In this document: positions 50,001 to 62,705 of the stretch, one piece after another
Layout: each line of letters begins with the position of its first letter
Position numbering within the stretch: position 1 is the first letter of the stretch
Assembly (NCBI RefSeq): GCF_022539665.2
Contig: NC_081337.1
Location: forward strand, 7,850,679-7,914,678
Reading direction: 5' to 3'
DNA length: 64,000 nucleotides
Source: Daphnia carinata
Taxonomy: Eukaryota > Arthropoda > Branchiopoda > Diplostraca > Daphniidae
The notes under the pieces: model-generated
Seen by the model: the letters and a program-made list of their open reading frames with translations, nothing else
Told to the model about the DNA's origin: nothing
The model's database searches: none
Made by a program: the position numbers and the translations under genes

Positions 50001-53000
50001 CCGACGTGCACAACAAGAAGCGCGTACGCAGCTATCGATCCACGACGGGGTGTTTAAATAAATATATATGGCAAAGCAGACGCGGCATGGCGCAGCATTC
50101 TCATTGTGTTGCAGTTTTTCCTTTCGTTTCTTTAAACTAAAACACGTACCATTGGCTCATCTGTATTCTTCTGGAACTGGACCAAGCGGACCCGAGTGAC
50201 GTGTTCCAAAGGTTGAACATCTCCATTTGCAGTTCCTCCAGTCACGCCGCCTAGACTGCTGTCTGGTCTGGCTAGTCCGTCAAGGGCATGACTACCGTAC
50301 AAGCCACCCATCGATGTGGATCCAGCAATGGATGAATGACTGAGGTATACGGGTGGCAATAGAGGCGGCGGTGTCACCCGAGCTCCTTCCGAATCTTCGC
50401 CATAGAATTCGTAGCCAATAACATCGTGCGCTTGCAGCAAGGCCTACAAACATAAAAATAAAATTGATATTGTAGCTTAATAGGAAAACGGCTATTTTTT
50501 TATTTTTATTTTTTTTTTATCGCGATAACAAGCCCTGGCAGTTATGGAGTGACATGTCGACTTTCTGGATACGGCAACTTTCTTCTCTCCCCTCACTTCT
50601 CAGAAGTCGAACAAGTCCCCCTCTTTTGTCAACGGCCATAAAGTCAAAGGATGATGCAGTGCAAATGAAGTGGAAGTCGAACTCTCATAAAACACTAAAG
50701 AGAGGACGTGCTTAGCTTCCCGAGCCAAAATGCGAGAAGAAATATGGCGATACATACGACAAAAATACAATGACGCCAACGATACACGGAATCGTCAAAA
50801 TGCGATTATGAAAAGTTGGCAATTGTGGAAATGGCTTTGATTACACACAGCACATGGAAGAACCTAATAATAAAAAAAAAAAAGCAAGGAAGAACGGCCT
50901 GTCAATTCCAGTCTATTACAACTTCGCCATACCAACTTTTACTCCCACTAGACTTGGATTGGTTACCCTCTTTCGCTTTTCCTCATTCTTTGCTTTCACC
51001 AGTCGTTCACAGAGCCTCTCTCTTCTTTACACGTTGCCGCTTTTATATGTACACAGTGAAAAACGAGCTTTCAGTATGTGAATCAAACGTAACTGGAACC
51101 GTGGCCGAAACGGTATTACTTTTCGTGTTGCTCCGGTGACGTTATAAAAACAGAGTTTCCTTTTGGCTCTCATTTTGTATACATATCCTTTGGATCGTGT
51201 TGCCTGGGTGGGCGTTATTGCCCGCGATCCTAGGTTGATCCTTCGCTTCATCGGCACGTTTATCATTCACCAGGGATGATGGAGCGCTCTTTTTAGGATC
51301 TCCGGTTACCTATTGATTTGTTTGCAGCGTTGCCCGTCTCCTTCTTGCTGACAAATAATTGTCCGAAATTGGTGGAAGGCCACCAATTATCAAGATCGAA
51401 ACACGCTCTCCAAGAGAAGGCAGACTGCGAGCCGAAGAAAACAAGGGAACATGGATGGCTGGTTGCATAGACAAGCCAAGTGTGCGCGTCAAAGAGTCAG
51501 CGAGGACGTTAAGATGGACCGCAACACACAGCATTGTCATACTACCCTCAAGCGATCATAATGAAGGACCAACGAGGAAAAGAAAAAAAGAAAAAAGAAA
51601 AGAAGGATCAGGGGAAAAAGAAGAAAATTGGCGAAAGAGACAAGATTTCGGGCCAGCCAGCTGTTATCTGTCTATTCCATTCCGGCATCCAGTCGATAAT
51701 AATGACGAATCCCCTGTTTAGCTCTCCCCGCGATCAGACTTGAGGAGGGTTTGGACTGGCGGTTAGCGAGGCGTGCATATTACTATAGTAACGATGTCCG
51801 CGGTTGACGGGAAAAAAGAAAAAATAGGAATCCATACTGCGTCTTCATCACGAGCCAAATATTTTGCGCTTGGATGAAAGATTTAGAATTTACTCGGAAA
51901 AAGGAATAATCGTTCCCACCGTTGCATCTGTTTTCTAAAATTCAAGTTTCCAGAATTCAATTACATTTTCTATGCATTTAAAAAGGGAGGCAAAAAAAAA
52001 AAAAAAAAAAAAAGGCCACACTAATCTCACAATCAAATCAACTTCCCTGACAACAACTCTTTTCGTTCAGACCGGCGGACAACATTCGCTGTCGGGATGC
52101 TCTCAAAAGCCTTAAACAATGCGATGCACTGCTGTGTGTGCCCACACAATATCAGTAGTTGTTACTGTGTCCATCCGCCGTTTTTCCGTTGATGTCTACG
52201 CCAAAAAGTGAATAGCGACGAAATGAAAAGAGAGGAGGCAAAACGAAAGAGAAGAGGGATTTCCATTTTCAGCCTTTCATTCTTTAGCCAAAGAACCCGG
52301 CGCTTTTGGACGGGATGTATCGATCGCGTCGCACAATACCTCACTACACGATGCCATCGCGCTTATCCCGCTAGACATCTATTTGACCATCTATTCTGAT
52401 GTAAGACACGGCCGCCTTTTTGCCCGCCCACGACCAAAGGTTATCACCATTTTATTTTACGTATATAACAAGAATCAAATGCGCTGAAACTCCCATATAG
52501 TAGCTTTCCTATTTTTACGGATCGCACGTTATCTGCCGTCTATAACGTTCTTTCCTTCCGTTTCGTCTTTGCAAATTCTTTCTCTTTCAAATCTTTTTTT
52601 TTTTTTGAAAGTGAGAAGAAGTTTGTCTAGGGAGTAGTATCGCGGTGACCGCCCTGGAACATTGGGTTCCTCCGACTATTCCCTGCGTGACAATTTGTGT
52701 TTTATGTAAGCGTCAGGCTGCCGTTATTACATATTGCAAATGGCAAGTGACCAGGCAGCAGCCACAAAAAGCCAAGTACGAGGAGGCCCAAGAGTGCTCT
52801 GCTGTCTAACAGGGCCAATCATGGCAGGCAACGATGATGAAACACGAATTTCTATCCTTTGTAGAAGTCAGATAAAAGGGAGAAAAGAAAGAAAAGACAA
52901 AAAGAGACAACTGAAGCGCTTCTCGCAAAACTAAGAAAACGTGTCGGTCAGTGTGATTGGATGCAGGACAACGATCAGAGACTGCTGGAGAAGCAGAAAC

Positions 53001-56000
53001 GGAAATAGAATAGGAAATGAACCGCCCCAAAGTCCAGGAGGGGCCAGGAAGCGGAAGAATGGAACTTCAAAGGTAATACTGATAAGAATCGAACGACTAG
53101 CTCGTTTGAGAGTTTAATCAACAAAAATAGCGCTCCACTCTTTGTCAGCAATTTTCTGCCTTTCTAGTCAAGTTGGCAAGTTGATTAGAAAAATTCAGCC
53201 GCTTCTTTTAATACAACGAATGCAATTTTACAGCCCTAGGAAAGCGGAACAGAGAAAAACGAAAAAGAAAAACCCTCTAAAAATAACGAAAGTCGAGACG
53301 AGACATGGTGGCGGACAAAAACAAATCATCTTCATCCTAGCGCGTTTCTTCTTCTTTCTTTTTCATTTCTCCCCCTACCCGCCTGTCACCGTTACCAGAT
53401 ATGAAACATTTGGACCATAGCGCCCTAACGCATGCACATGCACAGCGTGTCCACTTTCAGCGCTGAATTCCGTCCGCGTCACGGGATTTGTCGCATACTT
53501 TTCTTTTTTACACTTCCAGTCAACCGTTTTTTTTTTTTATTCAACAAAATACACGTTTCTTTCAAAAGGCAATTACTTTTCTTTTTTCTTTCGCTTTCCT
53601 AGCACTTTCTTCTTTAAAGTCTTTGTATTTGATGTTGACAAGGCAACGCCAACGCAAATCCCTCCTCGACAAGAAGCTAAATGTTAAGTTAGGGAATTTT
53701 GTTTGAATTGGGAGCTTGCCTCATTTTTCTTTCTTTTTTACTCGAATGGATTTTAGTTTTGGCATCTTCCCAAATCAAGGGTGCAAACTAAACCCAGCGT
53801 AATTTTCACACCTAGATGCACATGTGACGATGATGACAACGCAAATCCCTCCTTGTTCTTCGTCCCTTTGGTAATGGATTAAGAAGCACGACTCTACCAC
53901 CACAAATCGAGAGAAAAAAAATTGCGACAAGTCTCGCGAAATATATACAAAACACGTAATCAGAGTTAAAGTAGGCCTTTCGTGTCCTTTTGGATGTTTT
54001 TTTTCCCCCTTACGTTTCTGACTATTTCTTTAGTCTGTTCTTTTTCGGGGCCCCAATTCTGTTGTTCATTATTCTCATCACTGCCACGGAAAAATAAAAT
54101 ATCCTGAGGGTGAGAAGTAAGGAGGAAAAACATGGAAAAATATTCACGACGTCTATGGCCTCATCCCACATCACTAGAAATGAAAGGCTGCAACGAGCAG
54201 ATACAGTATTCTGCGGATGCCTGGCTCGTCAACGCACGGACATTGTTTGATAAGAGAACTGTGCCAAAAAAATACGGTCTGGGTTTCCCTAATAAAAAAG
54301 CAGCTCGTCCTTTGAATCGACTCTCCCAAATTAACTCTATATCCAAGGCAATCAGCGCTTGATGTCAATGCTGCATTCCAAATACACTCCAAGCTCGTAA
54401 AAGTACGCCCTCAACGTGCGGGATTTAATGATAGCGACATGCGAAGACGGTCGACTAGATGAAGCGATCTTGACGAGAATCGATTTTTTTGGCCGCTATT
54501 TTTTTTTATCGCCAGGAAGATAAAAAAAAAATAATAATACTGCCATCGTATTGAGCTAGACGAAGAAGTGAAGAAGCAAGTAACGTAGTTGGGATCTAAT
54601 CGAATCCGACCCGTCGGCGGAAAAAAGGAAAGGATTTTCTACAAAACAATGACAAGCAAAAAGGCAAAGGCACTAAGACGAGAGAAAAATAGAAGACTGA
54701 TGGATGGAAATGAATTAGTTTTTTTCCCCCTCTTTTCACGACAAGCGAAAACGGAGGGTCACCTACGGCGCTTTTTACTAAATCAAAAGAAGGCTAAGTG
54801 CGAAGAGTGCAAGTGTCGTATGTCAAGGGTTTCTCGGTGTACGCGATTCATATTTATGTTTTTGCTTTCTCATTTTGTTGCCCAAACTCAAGAGACGGTT
54901 CACCCTATATCGATCAATAAAGAGAAAAGATGGAGACGGCAAGAGAGTAGTGCACAAGGCAATGTAAGCTCGACAACTTGGTGTGAGAGCTGTGAGAGTA
55001 GTGATCCACACGCCATAGTAACTATCTAGATGTTCGAGTTTCTCGCTAGAACATGAATCCACACACACACAAAAAAAGAAATATGCGCACTGGTTGAACT
55101 CGGCAGAATACACGCAACCCAGTATTCAATGCATAACCTATACAACCGTTACAAACTCGGATTAATGGTGACAGGACCCTATTCCGGCGGCTAACGTTCT
55201 TTCTTTTCCTGAACTTGAAGCAGAGCGCACGCACACATACAAAGAAAAAGAAAACAACAGATATTTCAAAATGGTTGATCAATTGGCTGTTTTAGGGGTT
55301 TACGACGCACGAAAAAGTCTGCTGTGCGACACGTCAATAAACGAATGGTCGTTACGTCAATTGTTTTGTTTGTTTCTTGTCTAACTGAATTGCGGTAGGT
55401 CTATAACAAAGTCAATAGTTCAGTTACAGACCCAATGTATAAGGACAACTGTTCAAACAAAACACTTGCAAGATAGCAATCCTCGAACAAGCGCATTTTA
55501 ACTGCCTTGTCAACAACACTAGTTTTTCTTCCGCTGGAGGTAATCGTAACAATGTGACACAACTTATCCGTACCTCTTCGTCACCCTCGGTCTCTCTGGT
55601 AATTGAAAAAGAAACCCAGCTCACCCTTGTCTCTACTCCAAAGCAAAACGACAACCGTTTTTTTTGGTCACAAAGACGCCCACACACACTTCCTCAATCT
55701 CGTTCAGTATGCACCATCAAAATGCTTCGGGGGCATCGTATGCTAATGATCAGGCGATACCGGCCAATATCGCCCTTTTCCTTATAGCGCTTATGTCACC
55801 GGAAACCCTGTTGGTATTATAATTATGGGCTTCTAAAAGGAACATGAGGAACGGGCGTATAAAACTTTCGCATGCATTTCTAAGTGTCGGGAGGATTACT
55901 GGAAAAGCCAGCTCACAACAAGGATCAAAGTCATCTTCTTTAGATTTTTTTTTAAAACAAGCTTACTACACCCACGGTCTGATAGAGGTCTTCATCTTCA

Positions 56001-59000
56001 ATGAATGTTAATCACAATTTTCAAGCATACGGACCTCATTTAGTCTATTCTCGCTCACACGAAGCCCCCCGACTGCACTGTTCCGCTTGCTCTGCCTTCC
56101 AATTCCGCTCTCGCCTCCAGAGAGATGCAACGGAAGACAAACGTCATCCATCACAAATAGGAGGCGGTAGATCGGTGGCAGTTTCGTAATGAAATAAAAG
56201 CCACGAGAAATGGCCTGGGAAAACCCTCAAGGCGGTAACATGGAACTCGAGATGCAATGATCATAATGAAATGCTATCCATAAGATTGGGTGGAGACGGC
56301 CAAGGGGCTCAAGCAGACGGACAATAACATTCTCTTTCTTTTTCATTTGCCTTGCTTACTGGTTGTGTGTTCCGTCGATGAAGGGAACGACTAATGGGCC
56401 GTGGTGGCCGCGGGTTGAATTCTTGGCTCAAGTGAAGCGGATGGTGTCCACCGTGTGGCAAGCTACGAAGCGGAGCCGGCGGCGGAAAGTATGATTGGTA
56501 ACTAGGGCCGGGAACACCATGCTCATCCAGCCAGTAGCGAAACGGGCTATGCACTGGGCAACCCGTGTGGGGGCCGACATGTTCAGAATAGTTGCCCGGA
56601 TAATAATCAGGTGGGGATTCGGCACGGCGCTGTGGACGTGGATGATAATACTGCTGCTGACGATGCTGACTTTGATGCTGAAGAACATGATGTTGCGTTT
56701 GTTGCTGTTGATGATGAGGGTGCGTGGCAAATGGCTGATGCGGGTGCGCGTGTATTTCTCGCGGAAGCGAATGATGAAGATGGAATTGTTGTTGTTGTTG
56801 CTGTTGGTGATGGTGATTGTGGGGATGCTGCTGTGGCGGAGGTGCCGCCGGCTGGCCGTAATATTGCGGGTGCTGTTGGTGCTGACGCTGATGAACGGGC
56901 GGCCATAATCCTCGACCTTGCATGGTGGCCGCTTGACCAGCTGACCGCCAGACCGGAATGAATGCGATCGTCGTAATCGAACAAATCGAAGACCGCCGCC
57001 GATTGGCTAGATCGTGGATTGGCTACGGCGTAGCAAAACGATAAAAATACTACGCTGTCTCGAGCGATGCGGTCAAGTGATCGATGGGCACTGACTACGG
57101 CAAAAGAAGAAGGACAAGGAGGAGGAGGAGAGGGAGCACGGGCTACTCCTATCGGGGCACAGTTTTCAAGCCAGGGATTTCGCACGAACTGCATACTACA
57201 CGAGAGCGCCGAGCAATAGTCGAACACTATCCATCTTGACTAGACAAGTTGACTTTGTCCAACCGACAAAGACGAGCTCTTTTCAAACGGAACACGATAC
57301 GCAAATGCCGCTATCAATAAATAATCAAAAAAATTTCGCGTTTAACGAGATGGCTGAAATTGCGCACTTTTATCACGATCGACTTTGAGCGTCGGTGAAC
57401 TACGTGCGAGTGCCAACCGACAAACTAGTTATCCCACGAGGCTGGCCAAGAGTAGCAGAAGTTGAACAAAAAAAAAAGACACGGGCGGTGGCCAGGCAAA
57501 CGAAAAACAACAACAACAAAAAAGAACACTAGTGAAAAAGGGTGAGGGTTTGTCGGCAGCTCCGCATGAACCGCTAGCCGAGCTCACTCTGGCGAACGTG
57601 AATGTAAGACGGCTACGATAGTACCAACACGAGCAGCTGGCGGAGGCGAATGATCGTAGTGGAGGACGGAGACGGGGAGTGAGGGGAAGAGAACGAGAGA
57701 AGGAGAAAAGGGGTTAAGAGATCCAGCCATCCAAACTGGCGGCGCCTGCGTCCAGCGCCACCAAAAAAAAAAGGCAGACAACCCAAAAGATAGATGAATA
57801 TCGAACGAAAGAAAAAAAAATCACGATAAAATAAAAATGCCGAGGATAAATGAGGGGATGCGAACCCGAGGAAGGGAGAAAAAAATAAATATGAAAAAAA
57901 AACCTTGAAAGAAGATTTTCTGTTGTTTCCCCCGCCAACGCCATGCAAGTGGGTGGTGGTGCGGACACGGACCTAAGATTTTGTGCACTACTTGTACTTT
58001 CGGATTATCCATCCGGGCAAGCAAAACAACGTAGGATAAAAGGGTTCTTCGTAATAGCGTCCAGCGGTACAAGCAACAACAATAAAAAAAAAAAAAAGAA
58101 GCGAGTGCCCAGTCTTGTGCATCCTTGCATTATTTTCGTTCTGCAGAATTTAACGGAGCACAAATTTTTAATGCGTTGCCTATGTACTACAGGCCGGCGA
58201 CAAAAGATGTCCGCAACAAAAAGACGAAAAAAAAAATAAAATAAACGAGGTTCGCCTAGCATCCAAAAAGAAATAAGATGAAACCTTCACTGATGAAAAC
58301 AACCTCTGGGAATCGACGACGATCGGACCCTCACAACAAAGTCTTTTCGCAATAGGTTAACGTAACCCATACACTAAAAAGGAGAAGCGGCTAATCTAGT
58401 CGAGTGCTCTTACGTCCCATTGGAGACACGAAGACGGACGAAAGGATAAGGGATTTTCAACACCCTTACATAAAAGTTAATATTAAGTCGGTTGAAACTC
58501 ACCTTTAGAAAGGGGTTGGCGAGGACGTCACGAAGTTCACGGACGTCATGGCTATCGCGTATGGAACGCGGCAATTCCCGGAGGACGTCGCTGGCCTGAC
58601 GGTATCGTTTCACGGCGTCTGACGTAGCTAACCGATGAGATGGCGACGCTCGGCAGCTGATCTTGTCGTACAACTGAGGAACCAAAAATAATACGCCTGT
58701 TAGAATCATCGAGATTTCTATCATTGTCAACACTTCGATTGAAAAGCTAGACAAACCAAGAAGAGTGTCGATAGTACCACTGAAGACAGAAAAATTCGTT
58801 TCATAGGGTTGACGCTTACCGGAAATGAAATTCAACAACAAAAATTGGAAGATTGGCTAGGTGTGATAGAAAAGAGAAAAAGAAGAAACGGTTGAGTTGG
58901 GAACTTGGGAAACCCAGGAGAGAGCGGAAAGCTCTTTGAGCCAGAAAAGAAGATCCCGAAAGAACATCTTTCCTTTTGCTACCATGCAGGAAAGAATAAC

Positions 59001-61700
59001 GAGAAAAGTTATGAATGTAGACACACAGGAAGAGACGAAGTAGGCCAAAGAGAAACAATGAATCGATACTAGAAATGCCCTTTGAGATAGAAAACAAATA
59101 CGAGACGAGCAAAAAAAGAGTTGCGTATGCTGCTTTTAATATACATTTACTCTTCCATTTCGTACCGTCAACAGTGAATGCAGTCTGGAACTACTGAGCA
59201 CTTGGCGCATGCTTTCAACATCTCTTTGAATCCACGGCGTGTCCTGAAGAAACTGGATCTCATCAATACTATCGAGTATGGCGTTGACAGCATCTAAAGG
59301 GATGAGACAAAACTGAAGTTTAGTATTGAATGCGACTTGTCACGTGTCGTCAATTGTAAAACCAATTGACGACACGTGACAACTAAGCAATAAACAAAGC
59401 AACCTTAAACTTCGCAATAGACTAACGGAGAAAGACCTGATCAGTGCTAAAAACGTTTCTCAATTCCCCGGTAAAGTTTTATATTAAAAAGAACCCATCA
59501 GCTTTACGTTTGGGCACTGTAATTTGCATTTCACATAAAACTAAAGCTATTCTAATGCGGCATCTCTCACACTGCAGGCATCCAGCAAATGTTGCTAATC
59601 AAAGGAATTCAATCGGGGCAAGAGCCTCTTTCTGAATCAAAGGAGGGACGCCCATCCGTTGGTTAAATCCTTTTCTTTTTGTTTCTCTTAGCTGAAATCC
59701 TCTCTAGAAGAGTACACGAACCGCGACTCTGAAACCACAAATGGACCTGGAGACACCAAACCATAGAAAGCCGACTATTCCATTGACTTCCGCCGCTAGC
59801 CATAAAGGCGACTCAATTTGTTAAGGCAGACTTTTTACGACCGATAAATTTAGCCTTTCACGGAATTACGGCATCATCCAAGTCTGGCAACAATAGGCCT
59901 GTACATATTATTGGCGGCGATATATGGACGAGAATTTCATTTTAGAAAGTAAAAAGACATCAGTTCTGCCTGTGAAAATGTCGGTGGAGAAGCAATTCTA
60001 TATAAGGACGGTTTCACGACATTTTGTTTCAAACTTCTAGTATTTAAAGCTTGTTTTCACGTTTTAAATTCGCCAAGCGATGTACGACTAGCCAATTTCT
60101 TGTTCAATGTCTTCCGCAATCCTCAGTTCAGGAGTTTATGTTCGTTCGCAAGAATTTATTTCAAAAACTAATAACAGATTGTTAAGGTGCCACTTACGAT
60201 TGGATATGGATTCATCTTCATCAATGTCAGAAAAGGCGTCGCAGTTGGGATCTAAGGAAGGATGTCCCCACTTGATGGAATTGGCTGTGGCCACGATCAA
60301 ACTCTTGAGTTTCCGACGCGCGTTGAATATGCGCATCTCTTCCACTGTAAGATGAAGGTGGTCTCTGGAGGCGCACTTGTCTCGGTTCTGTATACAAATC
60401 AAGCAGTCAAGGTTAGTTTTTTTTTCATGAGTGGTACCTACATCACATGCGAGAATAGTTCAAAATTCACCTTAAGCCACCGGTGTTCCAAAGCTTCGTG
60501 AACCGATAGGCGATCGTTTTGGTCGACGCACAGAAGCTGCTGCAGTAAATCCTTTGCGTGGTCACTTATGGCTCCCCAGACCGGCGCATCGAACTGCAAG
60601 ATTAGCCGGAGAAATGCACACAATTTTTAAAGGATCAAAACTTGAAGACCTTGAAACAAATTTACGGCATCCACTTACGTGCAGTTCCCCACTGCAGATG
60701 GTGTATCTGAGAGATTCATCCGTGCCCAAAAAGGGTTGTGTACCGGATAAAAGGATATGGAGTAGGACCCCCGCACTCCATATATCCGAGGCTTTACCAT
60801 GTGGTCTATTTAACGCCATTTCAGGACTGATGTAAAAACTATCGCCCAATCGACCTACAAAGAAACAATACATAAACTCCAATGTACGATGGAAAAGCAA
60901 AACACCGTGGCAAACCTGATGTCGCTACATCTTCGTCGGTAACGCGCTTAGCGCATCCGAAGCCCGCCAGTTTTACGGGTGCCGAATTTTCTTTATTTGC
61001 TAGCAGAATGTTATGAGGCCGTAAATCTCGGTGGATAATGTCGTGATCATGGCAGTAACGTAGTGCCTCAAGCACCTGACGAAAATAATGGCTACATAGC
61101 CATTGCAAAGAAAAGTTACATTTTTTCAAGGTCCCTTACCCATGAATTTTTCTTCACATACCTGGCTACAGCTTCACTATAAACAAAACCAGATGTGGCA
61201 CGTTTAACAATTTCTATACACAAATCAGCTCCCTCCATTCTACATAGAATAAACCACACTTATAAGTTAGTAACAACTACAGAATCTGAATTATAAAACT
61301 TACAACTCATAGACCATGTAAACCATTCCTTCAGAACTGTAAGTTTCCAACAACTCGACTATGTGAGGATGCTTAAGCATGTGGCATATGGTGGCCTCCA
61401 GTTTAAGATCTGTACAGAATACATTTTTTAGGCAATTAATCAAAAAGACAAAAACAGAATCAAAACTTACTGTCAAGGGTAAGTGATGGAATGGCAGTAA
61501 ATTTGGCTGCATCAACAATTTTTACAGCAAAGTGCTGTGCTGTTAATCGGTGGGTGCAGCGCCTTATAACACTGCAAGATCCCCTAAGATTAAGCACATT
61601 TTATATTACATGTGAAAAAAGAGTTTTCGGGGAAAAAGTACCTCCAAATAACTTCTTGCAACTCGTAAGCTTCATCAAACAAAATATCATCTTCAGTCAT
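44004..61700 (-). CDS. CASK: CASK, membrane-associated guanylate kinase with N-terminal CaMK-like domain, 20 exons
   Basis: Synaptic and junctional scaffold. Minus-strand exons: 61700-61642, 61583-61471, 61409-61304, 61239-61162, 61091-60916, 60854-60679, 60593-60471, 60387-60198, 59293-59166, 58673-58503, 50443-50150, 49885-49721, 47777-47709, 45964-45866, 45718-45574, 45016-44897, 44808-44698, 44612-44505, 44432-44257, 44183-44004. The sum is 929 codons including TGA (human protein 926). Domains: CaMK-like about 11-275, two L27 about 340-445, PDZ about 515-600 ([26 protein letters not shown]), SH3 about 618-685 ([16 protein letters not shown]), a basic hook [11 protein letters not shown], and guanylate kinase about 742-915 ([29 protein letters not shown]), ending PVSWIY. 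Kinase key residues: FAVKIV lysine kept, HRDLRPHN at 139-146, GFG for DFG at 162-164, and TGG (Trp) at the first glycine of the loop. Intron 10 is 8 kb and holds an alternative first exon. Confidence 0.97.
46838..46867 (-). CDS. CASK: Candidate 30-bp cassette microexon of CASK (PDZ-SH3 linker)
   Basis: Acceptor CTTCCCAACAACAG and consensus donor GTAAGT border exactly 30 bases reading [10 protein letters not shown]. Both flanking constitutive exons (47709 end, 45964 start) are phase 0, so inclusion adds ten residues between PDZ and SH3 without changing frame. Mammalian CASK has alternative sequence at this position. Found by splice signals alone, not by protein similarity. Confidence 0.4.
56360..56923 (-). 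CDS. CASK: Probable alternative first coding exon of CASK (kinase-less isoform)
   Basis: ATG at 56923 has a strong start context (GGCCACCATGC). The frame is open for 188 codons, rich in His, Gln and Pro ([18 protein letters not shown], then later [33 protein letters not shown]), and reaches a donor GTAAGC at 56359 in phase 0. The next exon of CASK (50443) starts in phase 0, so the join would read RNTQP then [10 protein letters not shown], giving about 676 residues: a unique N-terminus, then PDZ-SH3-GUK, without the CaMK-like and L27 parts. Drosophila CASK is known to have a short kinase-less form from an internal promoter. Region 57000-57600 upstream is CG-richer than the rest of the intron and could hold the promoter. 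The reverse-strand frames here are shadows. Confidence 0.6.
59339..59380. other. Perfect 18-bp stem hairpin in CASK intron 8
   Basis: GTCACGTGTCGTCAATTG, a 6-base loop, and then the exact reverse complement. Each arm holds a CACGTG E-box and a CAATTG. No other repeat copy was noticed in the window. Confidence 0.9.
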
Positions 61701-62705
61701 TTTGAAGCTTGTAGAACACTGTATAAAAAAATAAGAAAGAACAGTTTGTAGCAGATGGACACAAATCTCTGTTGTTCTTATTCTGTGGATGCATTAACTT
61801 AGTCAACCAACCATTTCCTGATCAAATCATGCTCATTTCCAGCCTAAAAAGGAAATGACAAGTAAACCCCCTACCCTACAACTCCTCCCATGATAAACAT
61901 AAGATTCTAAAAGAATTTGATCACAGGTTTACTAAACATTCCCCTCCCCTTCAACTGCAGCAATAATATTTCCCCACTAGCATGCTGTTTCCTGTGACTG
62001 GTGCCAAAAAACGCCCATCCCCTTCTCCCGGTTCGAATGTACGATTTGAAACAAACACGATCATATTGTAATAAATAAATGATAGGTACTCACACCAACA
62101 AATTGGTCCAAATAAAGAACAAAACGTCACGAAACAAACCCTACTAATAAATGTACAATAAGTCGTTAGACCATTCTTGGACGACGCCTTGCGTTGTCCA
62201 TTACACACATAGTCGAGAGCAAAGCAGACATGACTACAGACTTCGATCTTCCTTCCATCCCGGGCTAGGCTACAGCGACACGGGTGTCCTCTCACGGAAC
62301 TATGTTTATGCCTAAATTTGTTCGCGAATTAGCGTATTTTAAAAAAATTTTGATTGCAAAGAATCTGTAGGAGTTGAATGATGCACCTTCCAAATTTACA
62401 ATTCATAGAGAAACATGATTGACGGCGATATTACATTGAAACAATAACTTCCCAATTCTTTTTTCCCGTGAAATTGAAAGTAGGCAACAAGACAAGCAAG
62501 AAGGGACTATCATTTTGCGCCGACTTAAGCTGATGGTCAGAACAAGCTTCGTACCGTGCACCAAACTCCTTACCTTGTGTATTGAAAAACAGCTTTTCGG
62601 AGCTTTTGTTATAGAAGATTTGGCGGTTTATTACGATTAACCCACTAAGCGTGTCAATAACGACTTGTCATAACAAGTTTTAATTTTTGTTAAGGTAACC
62701 TCAAA
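61701..62705. promoter_or_regulatory. Shared intergenic region of divergent CASK and ATAD2-like genes
   Basis: About 1 kb separates the two start codons. Part will be the CASK 5' UTR. No TATA box is convincing near either end. The 114-codon minus-strand frame (61951-62295) has no recognisable features. Confidence 0.45.

Noticed and set aside
56495-57227. Plus-strand frames and other minus-strand frames over the CASK alternative exon
   Set aside because: Composition shadows of the His/Gln codon run; they lack splice sites matching any CASK phase.
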